The notes: generated from the letters alone by a model not told the origin. Counted from the first letter of the stretch, positions 24,773 through 33,587 are shown. The stretch is DNA of 64,000 bases from Bacillus sp. NTK074B (GCF_017303375.1 NZ_JAFKOH010000012.1:1-64000); one strand, 5' to 3'. Numbers and translations: made by a program.

Positions 24773-27154
24773 TTATTTGTGGATCCAAACCGCTCCGGCA
24801 GTATTATCTTTCGCTTCACCAATGACCTCGAATTTCAGTCCGAAGTTAGGCGTTTTACGTCCGGCATCTGGGATTAAATTGTTCATATAGGATTTCGAGT
24901 CATCGAAGGTACGCACTCCAGCCAGTCCTTTGTAGTCAAAGATGCCACGGGATGGAGAGTCAATGTACCAATCAGGTGCTTTGTCTAATGAGAAGGCCGC
25001 ATCTGCTACTTGGTAGCGGGTACTTTGATACGTAGAAGGAGACCCGTTTCTCATCCCAATTATAGCTTCTGGATGTGAATCCACAACTCCAATGAACCCT
25101 TCACCTGGGTGAACTCCCACCCAGTTATCCGTGAAGCTGTCGTCACCGTACCAGACGACTAAACCAGTGTTATATTTCACTCCGCGTGAATAAGCTAACG
25201 CTTTATCGGAGCCTGCATAGTTTCTCCACTCGAGGTAGTAATACTGATTTTTTTTGTCAAAACCGTTGGATACAACGAAACCGGCTGTCGTAAATTTCGG
25301 TTCACCTTCAGCATCATCTGAGAATACTTCATTACCATCTACAGTCAAAATTATGTTATCCATTGCAAAGCCATCAAGGGCGAGTCCACCATCCGTAACG
25401 TACTCAAAATAAAGTTTGACTTTCTCGCCTGCAAACTGGCTTAAATCATACCCTTTATCGACCCATTCACCCTTAGTCGAGTCCGCTCCACCACCTGAGT
25501 TGAAGTCTCCTAATACATCCAGCTCAACTTCCTTACCGCTATCCGATACAGCCGTGACATACAAATAATCATAGTCATACTCAATATCATATAGCGTTTT
25601 AAAATCAAACGAAGCCGTTTTTGCAGTAGTCAAATCAAACTCAGGAGACACCAACGTAGTATTGAGGTCATCACCCTTCGTACTGTAATAATACTTTTTC
25701 CCGAAGGCCGGCTGAATTCCCTTTACTTCCTTCTTAGGAAGATTCACTTTCACGATGCCTGGGTTCTTAGATTTCGTTACACTCTGATCAATAAATGTAG
25801 CCAGCCCATTTTTATCGATTTCTTCATAATTCACCTCAGTAATATTCGCCCAGTTTCCACCCATCGTCTTCTGGAAGAACTCCTTATTCTGAGGAGAGAA
25901 GCTTGTCGGTGCCGTTCCCGCAATATTTCCATTCCAGCTACCTCCACTCATGATGGACCAGGAAGCGACCGGCTCTCCTTGACCGGTGTATTGGGTGTCG
26001 TATTCATCAGGCAGTCCTAGATCATGACCGAACTCATGGGCGAAGACTCCGACTGCACCGTCTTCTGGTTGGATGGTGTAATCGTATGCTGCCATTTTAC
26101 CGCCCCAATAATCTACCTTAGCAGTAGTGTTTGATACGGGAAATACTCCATTTAAGGTCCAACGATGAGACCAAATCGCGTCATCTCCAAGAGCACCACC
26201 GCCAGCTTCTTGTCCAGTTCCAGCATGAATGATCATTAAATGATCTACTAAACCGTCGGGCTCGTTTAGATTTCCGTCTTCATCCATATCATATTGATCA
26301 TATACATCGTATTGAGATAAATCCATCCCAGATGCCACTGCTGCATTCAAAGCATCTTTGACCAAATCGCGGGGACCTTTCGGAGCTAAATTGTCATGTC
26401 CGCCAGCCGGGCTGTCATCACCATATTCACTGGCCTTTCCTGGCACCGTCAACCAATCAGATACAGCCCCGTCCAACGTATAACTTCCCCCTGACTGCTC
26501 TTCATAAAACTGCTTAAAGGTTTTTACTTTTTCCCCATTAAACAATTTGAAATCCTTATCTCCGAACATTAACTTTTCATAATGCTCTTTATTGAAATCA
26601 TTAGAGAACATATATCCTTCTTCTTGCTCAATATTATTATGTTTAAAGTCAGCGAACTCAGTTAGGAGTACTAACACCTTATCCGTACGAACATCTCCAT
26701 TGTATTTGTCCTGTTTAGCAGAGTTTACTTTTACAGTTCCGGTAGGCTTCCCCTTTTTAAAGTTGCCATGACCTTTTTCAAGCTGTTTCATCAGTTTATC
26801 TTTTTGTTTAGTCAGGAAGTCTTTTGTCTTTTTATCCATTTCATCATGCTTTTTGGTCTCAGAACTTTTGCTTCCTTTCACACTTTTTTTCTTGTTTATG
26901 TACTCTTTAACAGCTTTCTGGATCTCTGCAGATGAGGCATTCTTGGAAATAACCCCTTGATCTTTGAGAGCTTTTGCCAACCGGTCTTCGTTAATGATGT
27001 TTAAATCGATCGGTGCCGATTCTATCGTAGTAGATGCAGTAGACACAGGTACCACCTTGGATCCTGCCACACTACCTGCAAATAATGTCGATGCTACTAT
27101 AGTACTCGCGGTGATGCTTGTAAAAACTTTTAATGCCGTCTTTTTCTTCCCCAA
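24773..27154 (-). CDS. inhA: Immune inhibitor A-type secreted metalloprotease (M6)
   Basis: The protein of about 793 residues is a secreted zinc protease. It has a signal peptide (about 1-35), a charged lysine-rich propeptide (about 50-150), and a catalytic domain with [14 protein letters not shown] (H376, E377, H380 counted from an upstream GTG). The C-terminal half has the VEG-type beta domain ([20 protein letters not shown]). Family members degrade antibacterial and matrix proteins. I prefer the TTG at 27154, behind AGGGGTG; a GTG at 27163 is the alternative. The propeptide segment [16 protein letters not shown] recurs in the lipoprotein at 28322. Confidence 0.9.
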   Translation of the reverse strand: MGKKKTALKVFTSITASTIVASTLFAGSVAGSKVVPVSTASTTIESAPIDLNIINEDRLAKALKDQGVISKNASSAEIQKAVKEYINKKKSVKGSKSSETKKHDEMDKKTKDFLTKQKDKLMKQLEKGHGNFKKGKPTGTVKVNSAKQDKYNGDVRTDKVLVLLTEFADFKHNNIEQEEGYMFSNDFNKEHYEKLMFGDKDFKLFNGEKVKTFKQFYEEQSGGSYTLDGAVSDWLTVPGKASEYGDDSPAGGHDNLAPKGPRDLVKDALNAAVASGMDLSQYDVYDQYDMDEDGNLNEPDGLVDHLMIIHAGTGQEAGGGALGDDAIWSHRWTLNGVFPVSNTTAKVDYWGGKMAAYDYTIQPEDGAVGVFAHEFGHDLGLPDEYDTQYTGQGEPVASWSIMSGGSWNGNIAGTAPTSFSPQNKEFFQKTMGGNWANITEVNYEEIDKNGLATFIDQSVTKSKNPGIVKVNLPKKEVKGIQPAFGKKYYYSTKGDDLNTTLVSPEFDLTTAKTASFDFKTLYDIEYDYDYLYVTAVSDSGKEVELDVLGDFNSGGGADSTKGEWVDKGYDLSQFAGEKVKLYFEYVTDGGLALDGFAMDNIILTVDGNEVFSDDAEGEPKFTTAGFVVSNGFDKKNQYYYLEWRNYAGSDKALAYSRGVKYNTGLVVWYGDDSFTDNWVGVHPGEGFIGVVDSHPEAIIGMRNGSPSTYQSTRYQVADAAFSLDKAPDWYIDSPSRGIFDYKGLAGVRTFDDSKSYMNNLIPDAGRKTPNFGLKFEVIGEAKDNTAGAVWIHK

Positions 27155-27423
27155 CTGATTCACCCCTGTAATTTAATAGATTACTAGTTTCGTTCTTATT
27201 GAAGAACAGATTGATCATATCAATTAGTCTGAATATTGTAAATACTAGTGATAAAACTAGTCAAAAGAAGTGAAAAAGTTACAATTTACGAGGTATTTCG
27301 TCTCTTACTTTCGGCATGAAACGATATTAGAGGGGGTTGGTTCTACTAAGACAACATATATTTTCAATTCCATCCAACTTAACTATAAGACTGGGGTATT
27401 ATTTTTCAAATACGCTCCCTTCC

Positions 27424-27449
27424 GTTTCCCGCCTCCCCCCATCGGGTAA
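27424..27449 (+). promoter_or_regulatory. Sigma-B-type promoter of the SDR gene
   Basis: GTTTCC and GGGTAA are separated by 14 bases, ending 31 bases before the start codon. This fits the sigma-B pattern. The rest of the 27155-27480 gap holds the inhA promoter region and no gene. Confidence 0.75.
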
Positions 27450-27480
27450 AACCAACTATACATCACAAGGAGGTAAAGAA

Positions 27481-28275
27481 ATGAGTTTTCTTTTTCACGA
27501 AAGTACGTTGAAAGACCAGCACATCCTCATCACCGGAGCCACCGGCGGCATCGGATATGAGACGGCGAAGGTTGCCGTCCAGGCGGGTGCCCGCGTGACG
27601 ATTACCGGGCGGAATGAAGATAAGTTGAAGGAGCTGAAGGCAGAGTGCGGGGATTCAAGTAAAGTGTTCCTATACAAAGCGGATCTTACGAGTAATGATG
27701 ACCGAGAACACCTTCTGTCAGCAGCAACGAAGCAGCATGGTTCCATTACGGGTCTTGTGAATTCAGCCGGCATTGGCGGCGGTGATATGGTGGAGAACGT
27801 ATCTGAAGAAGATCTCCGCAGTATTATGGAGCTCAACTATTTCTCCCTCGTTCAACTCTCTCAGGCAGTTTACAACCATATGAAGGATAATCAAAAAGGA
27901 GCGATCGTCAATATCTCTTCCCTTTCAGGACTGAGAGGCACCAAGGGAAACAGTGCGTACAGCGCGTCGAAGTTTGCGGTGACTGGCTTCACCCAGGCCT
28001 TTGCCCATGAAGCGATTGAGCATAAGATCAGGGTGAATGCCATCTGTCCTGGGTATGTCGATACGGAGATGGGCCGTAACGCCATTAAATCAAAAGGGGA
28101 ACGAGAAGGGCGAAGCTATGAGGAGCAGTTGGAAGTCGCCAAAGGCAGCATTCCTTCAGGAAAACTGACTTCACCCGTCGAAGTTGCCAACACCATTGTC
28201 TATCTTTTAAGCGACGCTGCCGAAAACATTGTCGGGGAATCGGTTAAAATCTCAGGGGGAAGCGTGATGCGCTGA
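27481..28275 (+). CDS. SDR family oxidoreductase, probably general-stress induced
   Basis: The 264-residue classical short-chain dehydrogenase has a cofactor motif TGATGGIG, NSAGIGG, the catalytic serine in ISSLSG, and YSASK with the catalytic tyrosine and lysine. The ATG at 27481 follows AAGGAGG. Several Bacillus SDR genes belong to the sigma-B regulon, in line with the promoter here. The substrate is unknown. Confidence 0.88.
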   Translation: MSFLFHESTLKDQHILITGATGGIGYETAKVAVQAGARVTITGRNEDKLKELKAECGDSSKVFLYKADLTSNDDREHLLSAATKQHGSITGLVNSAGIGGGDMVENVSEEDLRSIMELNYFSLVQLSQAVYNHMKDNQKGAIVNISSLSGLRGTKGNSAYSASKFAVTGFTQAFAHEAIEHKIRVNAICPGYVDTEMGRNAIKSKGEREGRSYEEQLEVAKGSIPSGKLTSPVEVANTIVYLLSDAAENIVGESVKISGGSVMR

Positions 28276-28296
28276 CCGGTTATAAACAAAAAAACG

Positions 28297-28321
28297 GGGC
28301 AGGGATGTTTCACCCTTGCCC
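28297..28321 (-). terminator. Lipoprotein gene terminator
   Basis: On the minus strand GGGCAAGGG pairs with CCCTGCCC, followed by a G and seven T. It may also help end the SDR transcript. Confidence 0.75.
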
Positions 28322-28657
28322 TTAACTGCCCTCTTGGATTTTCTTTTTGATCTCATCAATATACTTTTGCTTTTCTTTTTCATTGTTGAGCTGGTCATTG
28401 TTTTTATCCTGCAGGTATTTTTGCAGTGCCTTTTCAATTTCTTCATGTGAGGCATCTTCCGATATGACTCCGGTCTTCTTTAACATCTCGATGATTTTTT
28501 CATCATTGGCCAGAACATCCATCTTGTTTGCAGGCTTCTCTGCAGGTACATCCGAGTTGACTTCAGTAGAATCCTGCTCCTCTTCCGGGTCTTCAGAAGC
28601 ACATCCGTTCAATAGAACAGGAACGAGTATAAATGCGAACATCCATTTACTACGCAC
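28322..28657 (-). CDS. Small lipoprotein with InhA-propeptide-like motif
   Basis: The protein of about 111 residues has a lipoprotein signal (VPVLLNGC, lipid cysteine C19), an acidic low-complexity linker (EDPEEEQDS...), and a helical C-terminal domain. That domain, MLKKTGVISEDASHEEIEKAL, closely resembles the propeptide segment [20 protein letters not shown] of the InhA protease 1.5 kb away. The GTG at 28657 follows GGGAAGTG. Function unknown; it could hold or inhibit a secreted protease. Confidence 0.75.
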   Translation of the reverse strand: MRSKWMFAFILVPVLLNGCASEDPEEEQDSTEVNSDVPAEKPANKMDVLANDEKIIEMLKKTGVISEDASHEEIEKALQKYLQDKNNDQLNNEKEKQKYIDEIKKKIQEGS

Positions 28658-28855
28658 AGTATCACTTCCCTTCAAAGAGAATGGGCGATTATATACTATA
28701 TTAGATAACATACCCTTCAACCCCTCTATCAATCACAAATCTACCTGATATTAGGGAAAATTAGTGCATTCATCACTTACTTCATTCTGTAATATATGGT
28801 TTAATAGATAGTACTATGGAACGATATAAAAGAAGAAGGTTGTGGAACCGGGTTT

Positions 28856-28878
28856 GTTCCGCTTCTTTATAAAGTAAA
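28856..28878 (+). promoter_or_regulatory. Promoter-like motif upstream of the split sigma pair
   Basis: GTTCCGCTTCTTTATAAAGT precedes the sigO-like gene by about 70 bases. TTCTTTATAMAGT recurs upstream of the hydrolase genes at 29850, and in both leaders a GAGAG hairpin follows within about 30 bases. It is a candidate recognition site for the split sigma factor, or an ordinary -10 region. Confidence 0.4.
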
Positions 28879-28947
28879 AGCCGAGAGAGATTTTCTCCTC
28901 TTTTTTTTACTTTAAAATCGAACATACGTTCTATTGGTGGTGAAAAA

Positions 28948-29523
28948 ATGGACACATTAGTGAAAGAGTTTTATCGTCATTATCCTCATCTCAAACATAA
29001 TAAAGCCGTTGAGTCCTTCATCAGTCAAGGAGAGAATCAGAAGTTAGTGGAAGAATTTTTACGTCACCCCAGTGCACTTAAGGAAGAACGCTTAAACGAC
29101 GCTTTCAAAGCCCATTATTTCGATATCCGGTTTACCTCTTACGTCAGTTCATCCCTCTATTTTCACAGCGTGAACTTTGACAAGCATATAAGGAAATACA
29201 GCGAGCGCCACCCCCTTACCCTGGATGACCAGGCAGGTGAAGAGGGCGGATCGTTCATCGACCTTGTTCCGGATCCGTCCCCGGATATTGCTCCATTTAC
29301 CAATTATTCGACCTTAGGGGATTGCCTGGAGAACGAAGAACTCCTCTTGGCCTATAAATCATTGACGGACAAACAGAAGCATATCCTGGATCTTGCCTAT
29401 GTGCAGGAATTATCTGATACGGAAATCGCCAGAACGCTTGGTGTATCGCAACAAGCCGTCTCCAAGAGTCACAGAAAGGCTTTGAGCCTATTAAAATCCA
29501 TTTTAAAAAAAGGAGAATCATAA
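28948..29523 (+). CDS. sigO: SigO-like sigma factor subunit (region 4 part)
   Basis: The 191-residue protein ends with a clear sigma region 4 helix-turn-helix (LTDKQKHILDLAYVQELSD ... GVSQQAVSKSHRKALSLLK, residues about 132-185). Its N-terminal half lacks a usual region 2. Length, pattern and the tiny partner gene three bases downstream match the B. subtilis two-subunit sigma factor SigO-RsoA, where SigO binds the -35 element and RsoA helps open the -10 region. The symbol is given by analogy; direct orthology is not proven. Confidence 0.75.
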   Translation: MDTLVKEFYRHYPHLKHNKAVESFISQGENQKLVEEFLRHPSALKEERLNDAFKAHYFDIRFTSYVSSSLYFHSVNFDKHIRKYSERHPLTLDDQAGEEGGSFIDLVPDPSPDIAPFTNYSTLGDCLENEELLLAYKSLTDKQKHILDLAYVQELSDTEIARTLGVSQQAVSKSHRKALSLLKSILKKGES

Positions 29524-29526
29524 ACG

Positions 29527-29748
29527 ATGGGAATTCTATACGATCTCGTGAAAGAAGCGAAAAGCAACACGGAATATGAAACGAAGGTCATCCGTTCGTT
29601 CGAGCCCAAAATCAAGAAGTCATTGTATCTGACACGACTTGAAAACAGGGACGATCTCGAACAGGAGTTAAAGATTAAATTGATCCGCTATGTCCGGGAC
29701 TACTCAATTGAAAATGTACCTGGACTCTTTGATTTGAAGAAGCAATGA
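29527..29748 (+). CDS. rsoA: RsoA-like co-sigma factor (region 2 part)
   Basis: The 73-residue protein resembles sigma region 1.2-2.2: VIRSFEPKIKKSLYLTRLEN, RDDLEQELKIKLIRYVRDY, the pattern by which region 2 docks on the RNA polymerase clamp. AAAGGAG in the tail of the preceding gene serves as ribosome site. In B. subtilis RsoA (79 residues) works only together with SigO. Function here is by analogy. Confidence 0.72.
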   Translation: MGILYDLVKEAKSNTEYETKVIRSFEPKIKKSLYLTRLENRDDLEQELKIKLIRYVRDYSIENVPGLFDLKKQ

Positions 29749-29757
29749 AGAAAGGAC

Positions 29758-29788
29758 AAGTGCCCGATTCCGGGTGCTTGTCCTTTTT
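29758..29788 (+). terminator. Terminator of the split sigma pair
   Basis: CAAGTGCCCG pairs with CGGGTGCTTG (one mismatch region) and is followed by TCCTTTTTTT. Confidence 0.75.
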
Positions 29789-29846
29789 TTCATCCATGAT
29801 CCATCCATAGAATTTTAAAAGATAGGTTGTCATTTTCCCTTCTGGC

Positions 29847-29909
29847 TCTTCTTTATACAGTGTAAGGCAAACAGCACCGAGCGAGAGGGATTGGGATGGT
29901 CTCTCTCAC
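29847..29909 (+). promoter_or_regulatory. Leader of the hydrolase genes: shared TTCTTTATAMAGT and hairpin
   Basis: CTTCTTTATACAGTG (about 29848-29862) repeats the motif upstream of the sigO-like gene, followed by GCGAGAGGGATT and a GAGAG...CTCTC hairpin to 29909. Terminator-like CAAGTGCCCGATTCCGGGTGCTTG at 29758-29781 ends the sigma pair, so the hydrolase genes have their own promoter. Confidence 0.45.
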
Positions 29910-29953
29910 TCATCATCCCCTTTGCCTAGAAAAAATTAAGGGAGCGATGTTGG

Positions 29954-30586
29954 ATGAATTGGACACGAACACTACGACAAGGTGATTCAGGCAGTGATGT
30001 AAAGGAACTTCAAATCCGAGTGGCTGGTTGGGCAGCGGATTCCCCTTCAAAAACGCATGTTTCAGTAGACGGGGCATTCGGGCCCGGCACGGAAGCCGCG
30101 GTCAAACGATTTCAAAATGCTTACGGTCTGTCAGCGGACGGAATCGCAGGACCTCAGACACACAGCCAGTTAAACGCCCTGGAAGCGAGCGACGGGTCGA
30201 CGGCCAACTTCGCATTCAGCGAATTTTACTCCAAGGACGGTAGCGGCTTCTCCGGAGGAAATGTCGGCTCGACTCAGGTAAGGGAGAATGTCCGTCGACT
30301 GATGTACAAGCTTGAAGCCCTCCGAAAAAAATTGGGTAATCCTCCTGTTGTCATCAACTCCGGCTTCAGGAGCATCACCCACAACCGCAATGTGGGCGGT
30401 GCCTCTAACAGTATGCACACGTATGGAATCGCTGCCGATGTCGATCCTTCAGGAAAGACACCGACTCAAGTGGCAGAAGTCGCCAAAACATGTGGTTTCA
30501 GCGGGATCATCAAGTACTCTACATTCGTTCATAATGACAGCCGCATTGAATACCCGTATGGTGCCGGGGCTTATTACTGGGCTTAA
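29954..30586 (+). CDS. Zinc D-Ala-D-Ala carboxypeptidase (M15) with peptidoglycan-binding domain
   Basis: The 210-residue protein has a PG_binding_1 domain (residues about 8-73, LRQGDSGSDVKELQ, DGIAGPQT) joined to an M15A peptidase domain with SGFRS and the metal motif SMHTYGIAADVD (H155, D162) plus H193. It should cleave the D-Ala end of stem peptides. No signal peptide is seen, so export would need a holin or lysis, as for phage endolysins. It opens the hydrolase cassette. Confidence 0.88.
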   Translation: MNWTRTLRQGDSGSDVKELQIRVAGWAADSPSKTHVSVDGAFGPGTEAAVKRFQNAYGLSADGIAGPQTHSQLNALEASDGSTANFAFSEFYSKDGSGFSGGNVGSTQVRENVRRLMYKLEALRKKLGNPPVVINSGFRSITHNRNVGGASNSMHTYGIAADVDPSGKTPTQVAEVAKTCGFSGIIKYSTFVHNDSRIEYPYGAGAYYWA

Positions 30587-30607
30587 AAATAAGAGGGGGA
30601 ATAGTAT

Positions 30608-31153
30608 ATGCCAATCATCGTACTTGATCCAGGCCACGGGGGAACAGACCCTGGTGCGTCTGGTAACGGATTGCAGGAAAAGAACCTGACGTTAACGATC
30701 GGTTTGAAAGTGAAGCAATTACTCGAAGCGAACTATGTCGCAGACGTGAGGCTGACGAGAGCCACGGATGTCTATGTAGGGCTTTCGGAGCGGGCTGACT
30801 TTGCTAATGCCACCGGGGCCTCTTACTTCGTCTCCCTTCATCACAATGCCGGTGGAGGCACCGGGTTTGAAAGCTACATTTACCCGGGGACAAGCTCCTC
30901 GGAAACAGGAAGGCGCCAGGACGTCATGCATGGAGAAATCATGCATTTCCTCTCGGGGTATGGTGTACGGGACCGGGGACAGAAGGAAGCGAACTTTGCC
31001 GTATTGAGAGAAACAGCCATGCCAGCGATTTTGTTGGAAAACCTCTTTATAGACACCGTGAATGATGCCAATCTCTTAAAGGACCCCACTTTTATCACGG
31101 GGCTTTCAAGCGCCATTGCCACGGGCATCGGAAAGGCATTGAAACTCTCATAA
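30608..31153 (+). CDS. N-acetylmuramoyl-L-alanine amidase (Amidase_3)
   Basis: The 181-residue protein is just the catalytic zinc amidase domain: H10 in DPGHGG, E24, H78 in SLHHNA, and the catalytic E144 in ILLENLF. It cuts the bond between muramic acid and the stem peptide. There is neither signal peptide nor wall-binding repeat, an endolysin-like form. It lies 21 bases after the carboxypeptidase gene. Confidence 0.92.
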   Translation: MPIIVLDPGHGGTDPGASGNGLQEKNLTLTIGLKVKQLLEANYVADVRLTRATDVYVGLSERADFANATGASYFVSLHHNAGGGTGFESYIYPGTSSSETGRRQDVMHGEIMHFLSGYGVRDRGQKEANFAVLRETAMPAILLENLFIDTVNDANLLKDPTFITGLSSAIATGIGKALKLS

Positions 31154-31181
31154 CCAAGCCTATTGCAAAGGAGGAGCACGA

Positions 31182-31334
31182 ATGGATTATTCCGTATTCG
31201 TTCAATTACTTGGTAATTTCGGATTTCCCATTGCCGTCACACTCTTTCTGTTAGTGAAGCTTGAGAAAAAATTGGAGCAGCTGGAACTCGCGATTCATGC
31301 TCTATCTAAGTCTTTAAATAAAAACGTGAAATGA
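31182..31334 (+). CDS. yvrJ: YvrJ family small membrane peptide
   Basis: The 50-residue peptide, behind AAAGGAGGAG, has one hydrophobic helix (NFGFPIAVTLFLLVKLEKKL) and a charged amphipathic tail. This is the YvrJ family pattern. In B. subtilis yvrJ belongs to the SigO-RsoA regulon, which supports the reading of the locus. Its layout also resembles BhlA/UviB-type holin-like peptides, so it may let the two hydrolases out of the cell; that is inference. Confidence 0.85.
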   Translation: MDYSVFVQLLGNFGFPIAVTLFLLVKLEKKLEQLELAIHALSKSLNKNVK

Positions 31335-31354
31335 TTAAGAACTGCAATATAAAA

Positions 31355-31394
31355 AAGCATGAAACCCTGATTTTCAGAGGTTTCATGCTTCTTT
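31355..31394 (+). terminator. Terminator of the hydrolase-yvrJ operon
   Basis: AAGCATGAAACC pairs perfectly with GGTTTCATGCTT. Confidence 0.85.
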
Positions 31395-31403
31395 GTATTT
31401 GGC

Positions 31404-32231
31404 TGTTTTCGCAAAGATTGTTGCTGTTCGCATACCCATTAAGATTTTCGATGCTCTGTCATTTAAGTTGTGGTGCAGGAGGGTGAAGGGAGCAGTCCCG
31501 CTTTCCACGGACGTTCGGCCGAGCCTCCTCAGCAAAAACCGCTTCCAGGCTCGGCACGCCCGTTTTCCCTAGGAGTCAACGCAGTTCCCTTCACCCTCTA
31601 GAGTAGTAAGTGTTGACAGAGCAAAATAGATCGTGAACATGGGTTGTGGAAGGGTAATGTACGATTAAATAAAATCGTTCACTACAACAAATGAATAAGC
31701 AGTGGCATAAGCGATCTCCACATTTTCTTTATGGTTGTAAAACATAGTTGATTCTCGACTCCTGAGGGAAACGCTGGACAGCACGAAATGCGGAGGCGGC
31801 TCGTTCAGCCCCGACAAGCATAAGCTAAATGGACTAAGAAGGCGTCCTTTTGCCTTCTTGGGCCATTTAGCTTATGACCTCGAGGGGCTAGCCGCCGTAG
31901 CTGGACAGCACGAAATGCGGAGGCGGCTCGTTCAGCCCCGACAAGCATAAGATCAATGGACTAAGAAGGCGTCCTTTTGCCTTCTTGGGCCATTTAGCTT
32001 ATGACCTCGAGGGGCTAGCCGCCGTAGCTGGACAGCACGAAATGCGGAGGCGGCTCGTTCAGCCCCGACAAGCATAAGATGAATGGGCTAAGAAGGCGTC
32101 CTTTTGCCTTCTTGGGCCATTTAGCTTATGACCTCGAGGAGGCTCACCGCCAGTCCCGCGGAAAGCGAGCACCTGCAGCGGAAATCACCAGCCACTCGCT
32201 ACATCCAAAAGCAACAATGTTTACGAAAACA
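31404..32231. repeat. 828-bp composite repeat with terminal inverted repeats
   Basis: The left end (31404-31425) and the right end (32210-32231) are 22-base inverted repeats of the same type as those at 8153 and 8420. The left third (to about 31605) is the 8153-8420 core in inverse orientation, including the GAGGGTGAAGGG / CCCTTCACCCTC hairpin. The right two-thirds carries the 127-bp hairpin array. No transposase or other gene is present; the whole gap 31395-32299 is this element. Confidence 0.82.
31774..32140. repeat. Three tandem 127-bp hairpin units
   Basis: Units start at 31774, 31901 and 32028 with CTGGACAGCACGAAATGCGG. Each holds CGACAAGCATAAG ... CTTATGACCTCGAG around a stem, and GGCGGCT/GCCC pairing outside. 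The first unit has the intact stem CTAAATGG/CCATTTAG; the other two have changed left arms (ATCAATGG, ATGAATGG) against an unchanged right arm. Confidence 0.88.
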
Positions 32232-32299
32232 GCATTGTATTTTTACGTATAGGACAATCTTAGATCCGGGAAGCCTTAGAGTAAGGAGGCGATGTATAC

Positions 32300-32398
32300 A
32301 TGGATACATTCGAAGTATTATCTCTGATGCTCAGCTTTGGGATGTTTGTGATTGCGATTCTGAAATATAAAGACAATGATGAGAATAAACATTCATAA
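32300..32398 (+). CDS. Putative holin-like type I toxin (32 aa)
   Basis: The 32-residue peptide MDTFEVLSLMLSFGMFVIAI plus a short charged tail fits the Hol_Tox family of Bacillus and lactobacilli: a 5-residue head, one membrane helix, a few polar residues. AAGGAGGCG precedes the ATG and a terminator follows at once. Such peptides are usually held in check by an antisense RNA; a cis-antisense promoter cannot be proven from sequence. It lies 69 bases outside the composite repeat. Confidence 0.75.
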   Translation: MDTFEVLSLMLSFGMFVIAILKYKDNDENKHS

Positions 32399-32427
32399 AC
32401 ACGCTCTTGCAGCGTGTTATTTTTTTG
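32399..32427 (+). terminator. Toxin gene terminator
   Basis: ACACGCT pairs with AGCGTGT, then TATTTTTTT, in the convergent gap to the next gene. Confidence 0.85.
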
Positions 32428-32437
32428 CACCGAACCT

Positions 32438-33529
32438 CTATTCTTCCTTCATCAACGATTTCAAATCCACCTCATACAGCTTATCATCGTTCTCACGGGG
32501 AATCCCGCGGCCGTCCGTATTATTGGATACAAAGTAAAGGGTGTCCCCTTCGACCAGCACATCTCTTACGCGCCCAAACCCTGTAAGCAGGTCGGATACG
32601 CGGTGAGTCTCTGTATCAAATCGCTTCACGCTTTGACCGGCAAGGGACGCAAACACCAGATCACCGTTCCAGAAGTCTGCGCCTGACGGGGCCCATGACG
32701 GTTCTCCTGAATGGGCCAATGGTGAAATCAACGACTCTTTTTGTTCATCCCCAGTGATTTTAGGCCATCCGTAATTGTCTCCAGCCTTGATCAGATTGAT
32801 TTCATCAAACCCATTCGGACCATGTTCGGTATCATAAAGCTCTCCATCCTGATTCCAGGCAAGGCCTTGGGGATTCCGGTGACCGTAGCTGTAAACATAA
32901 GAATCTTTGAATGGATTATCAGGGGGCATTCTTCCATCCAGGTCCATGCGGAGGATTTTCCCTCCCAGATACGTGAGATCCTGTGCCTTATCCTGTTTGG
33001 TGGCATCCCCCGTAGTAATGTAGAGCTTGTGATCGGGACCGATTTCCAGCCTGCCACCCTGGTGATACTGTCCACCGGGAATCCGGTCCAATAATACTTC
33101 TTCCTCGGTCCACTGGTTTTCTTTCCGCTTCAGTACGACGACCCTGTTGTAGGGGTCCCCCGCTTCATCATACGTATAATAGGCAAAAGCCTGCTGGTTA
33201 CGTTTATAATCCGGATGGAGCACAAACCCTAATAAGCCGGCTTCTGGCCTTCCCGATAGATCTTTGGAGAGATTGGTTTTTATAACGGACTTCTTACCTT
33301 CCGTTATCTCCACGATTCCGCCGGTTCGTTGTGTGATATAGAAAATACCGTCAACCTTCTGGATGGACCAGGGAATGGTGAGATTCTGTGCCACCACTTT
33401 ACTTTCAACACTCGGCCTTGTGACAGACTCGCTTTCTTCCTGTTGCCTATCTGGATGTCCGAAAGAGCACGCACTAAGCAGTATGATCTGACTTATGAAC
33501 AACACGAGCCAACTTATCTTGCTTTTCAT
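32438..33529 (-). CDS. PQQ-dependent sugar dehydrogenase-like lipoprotein
   Basis: The 363-residue protein has a lipoprotein signal (ILLSAC, lipid cysteine 21) and a six-bladed soluble glucose dehydrogenase fold (GSDH): GGLVEI-like first blade, EAGLLGFVLHPDY, YHQGGRLEIGPDHKLYITTGD, GHRNPQGLAW and EHGPNGFDEIN. It would oxidise sugars outside the membrane; whether PQQ is available is unknown, and many Gram-positive members have no proven activity. Confidence 0.85.
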   Translation of the reverse strand: MKSKISWLVLFISQIILLSACSFGHPDRQQEESESVTRPSVESKVVAQNLTIPWSIQKVDGIFYITQRTGGIVEITEGKKSVIKTNLSKDLSGRPEAGLLGFVLHPDYKRNQQAFAYYTYDEAGDPYNRVVVLKRKENQWTEEEVLLDRIPGGQYHQGGRLEIGPDHKLYITTGDATKQDKAQDLTYLGGKILRMDLDGRMPPDNPFKDSYVYSYGHRNPQGLAWNQDGELYDTEHGPNGFDEINLIKAGDNYGWPKITGDEQKESLISPLAHSGEPSWAPSGADFWNGDLVFASLAGQSVKRFDTETHRVSDLLTGFGRVRDVLVEGDTLYFVSNNTDGRGIPRENDDKLYEVDLKSLMKEE

Positions 33530-33587
33530 ACCAACAGCTCCCCTTCCTCACCCTTTTAACCAGTATGGACAACAGATGCTGTTCTCA

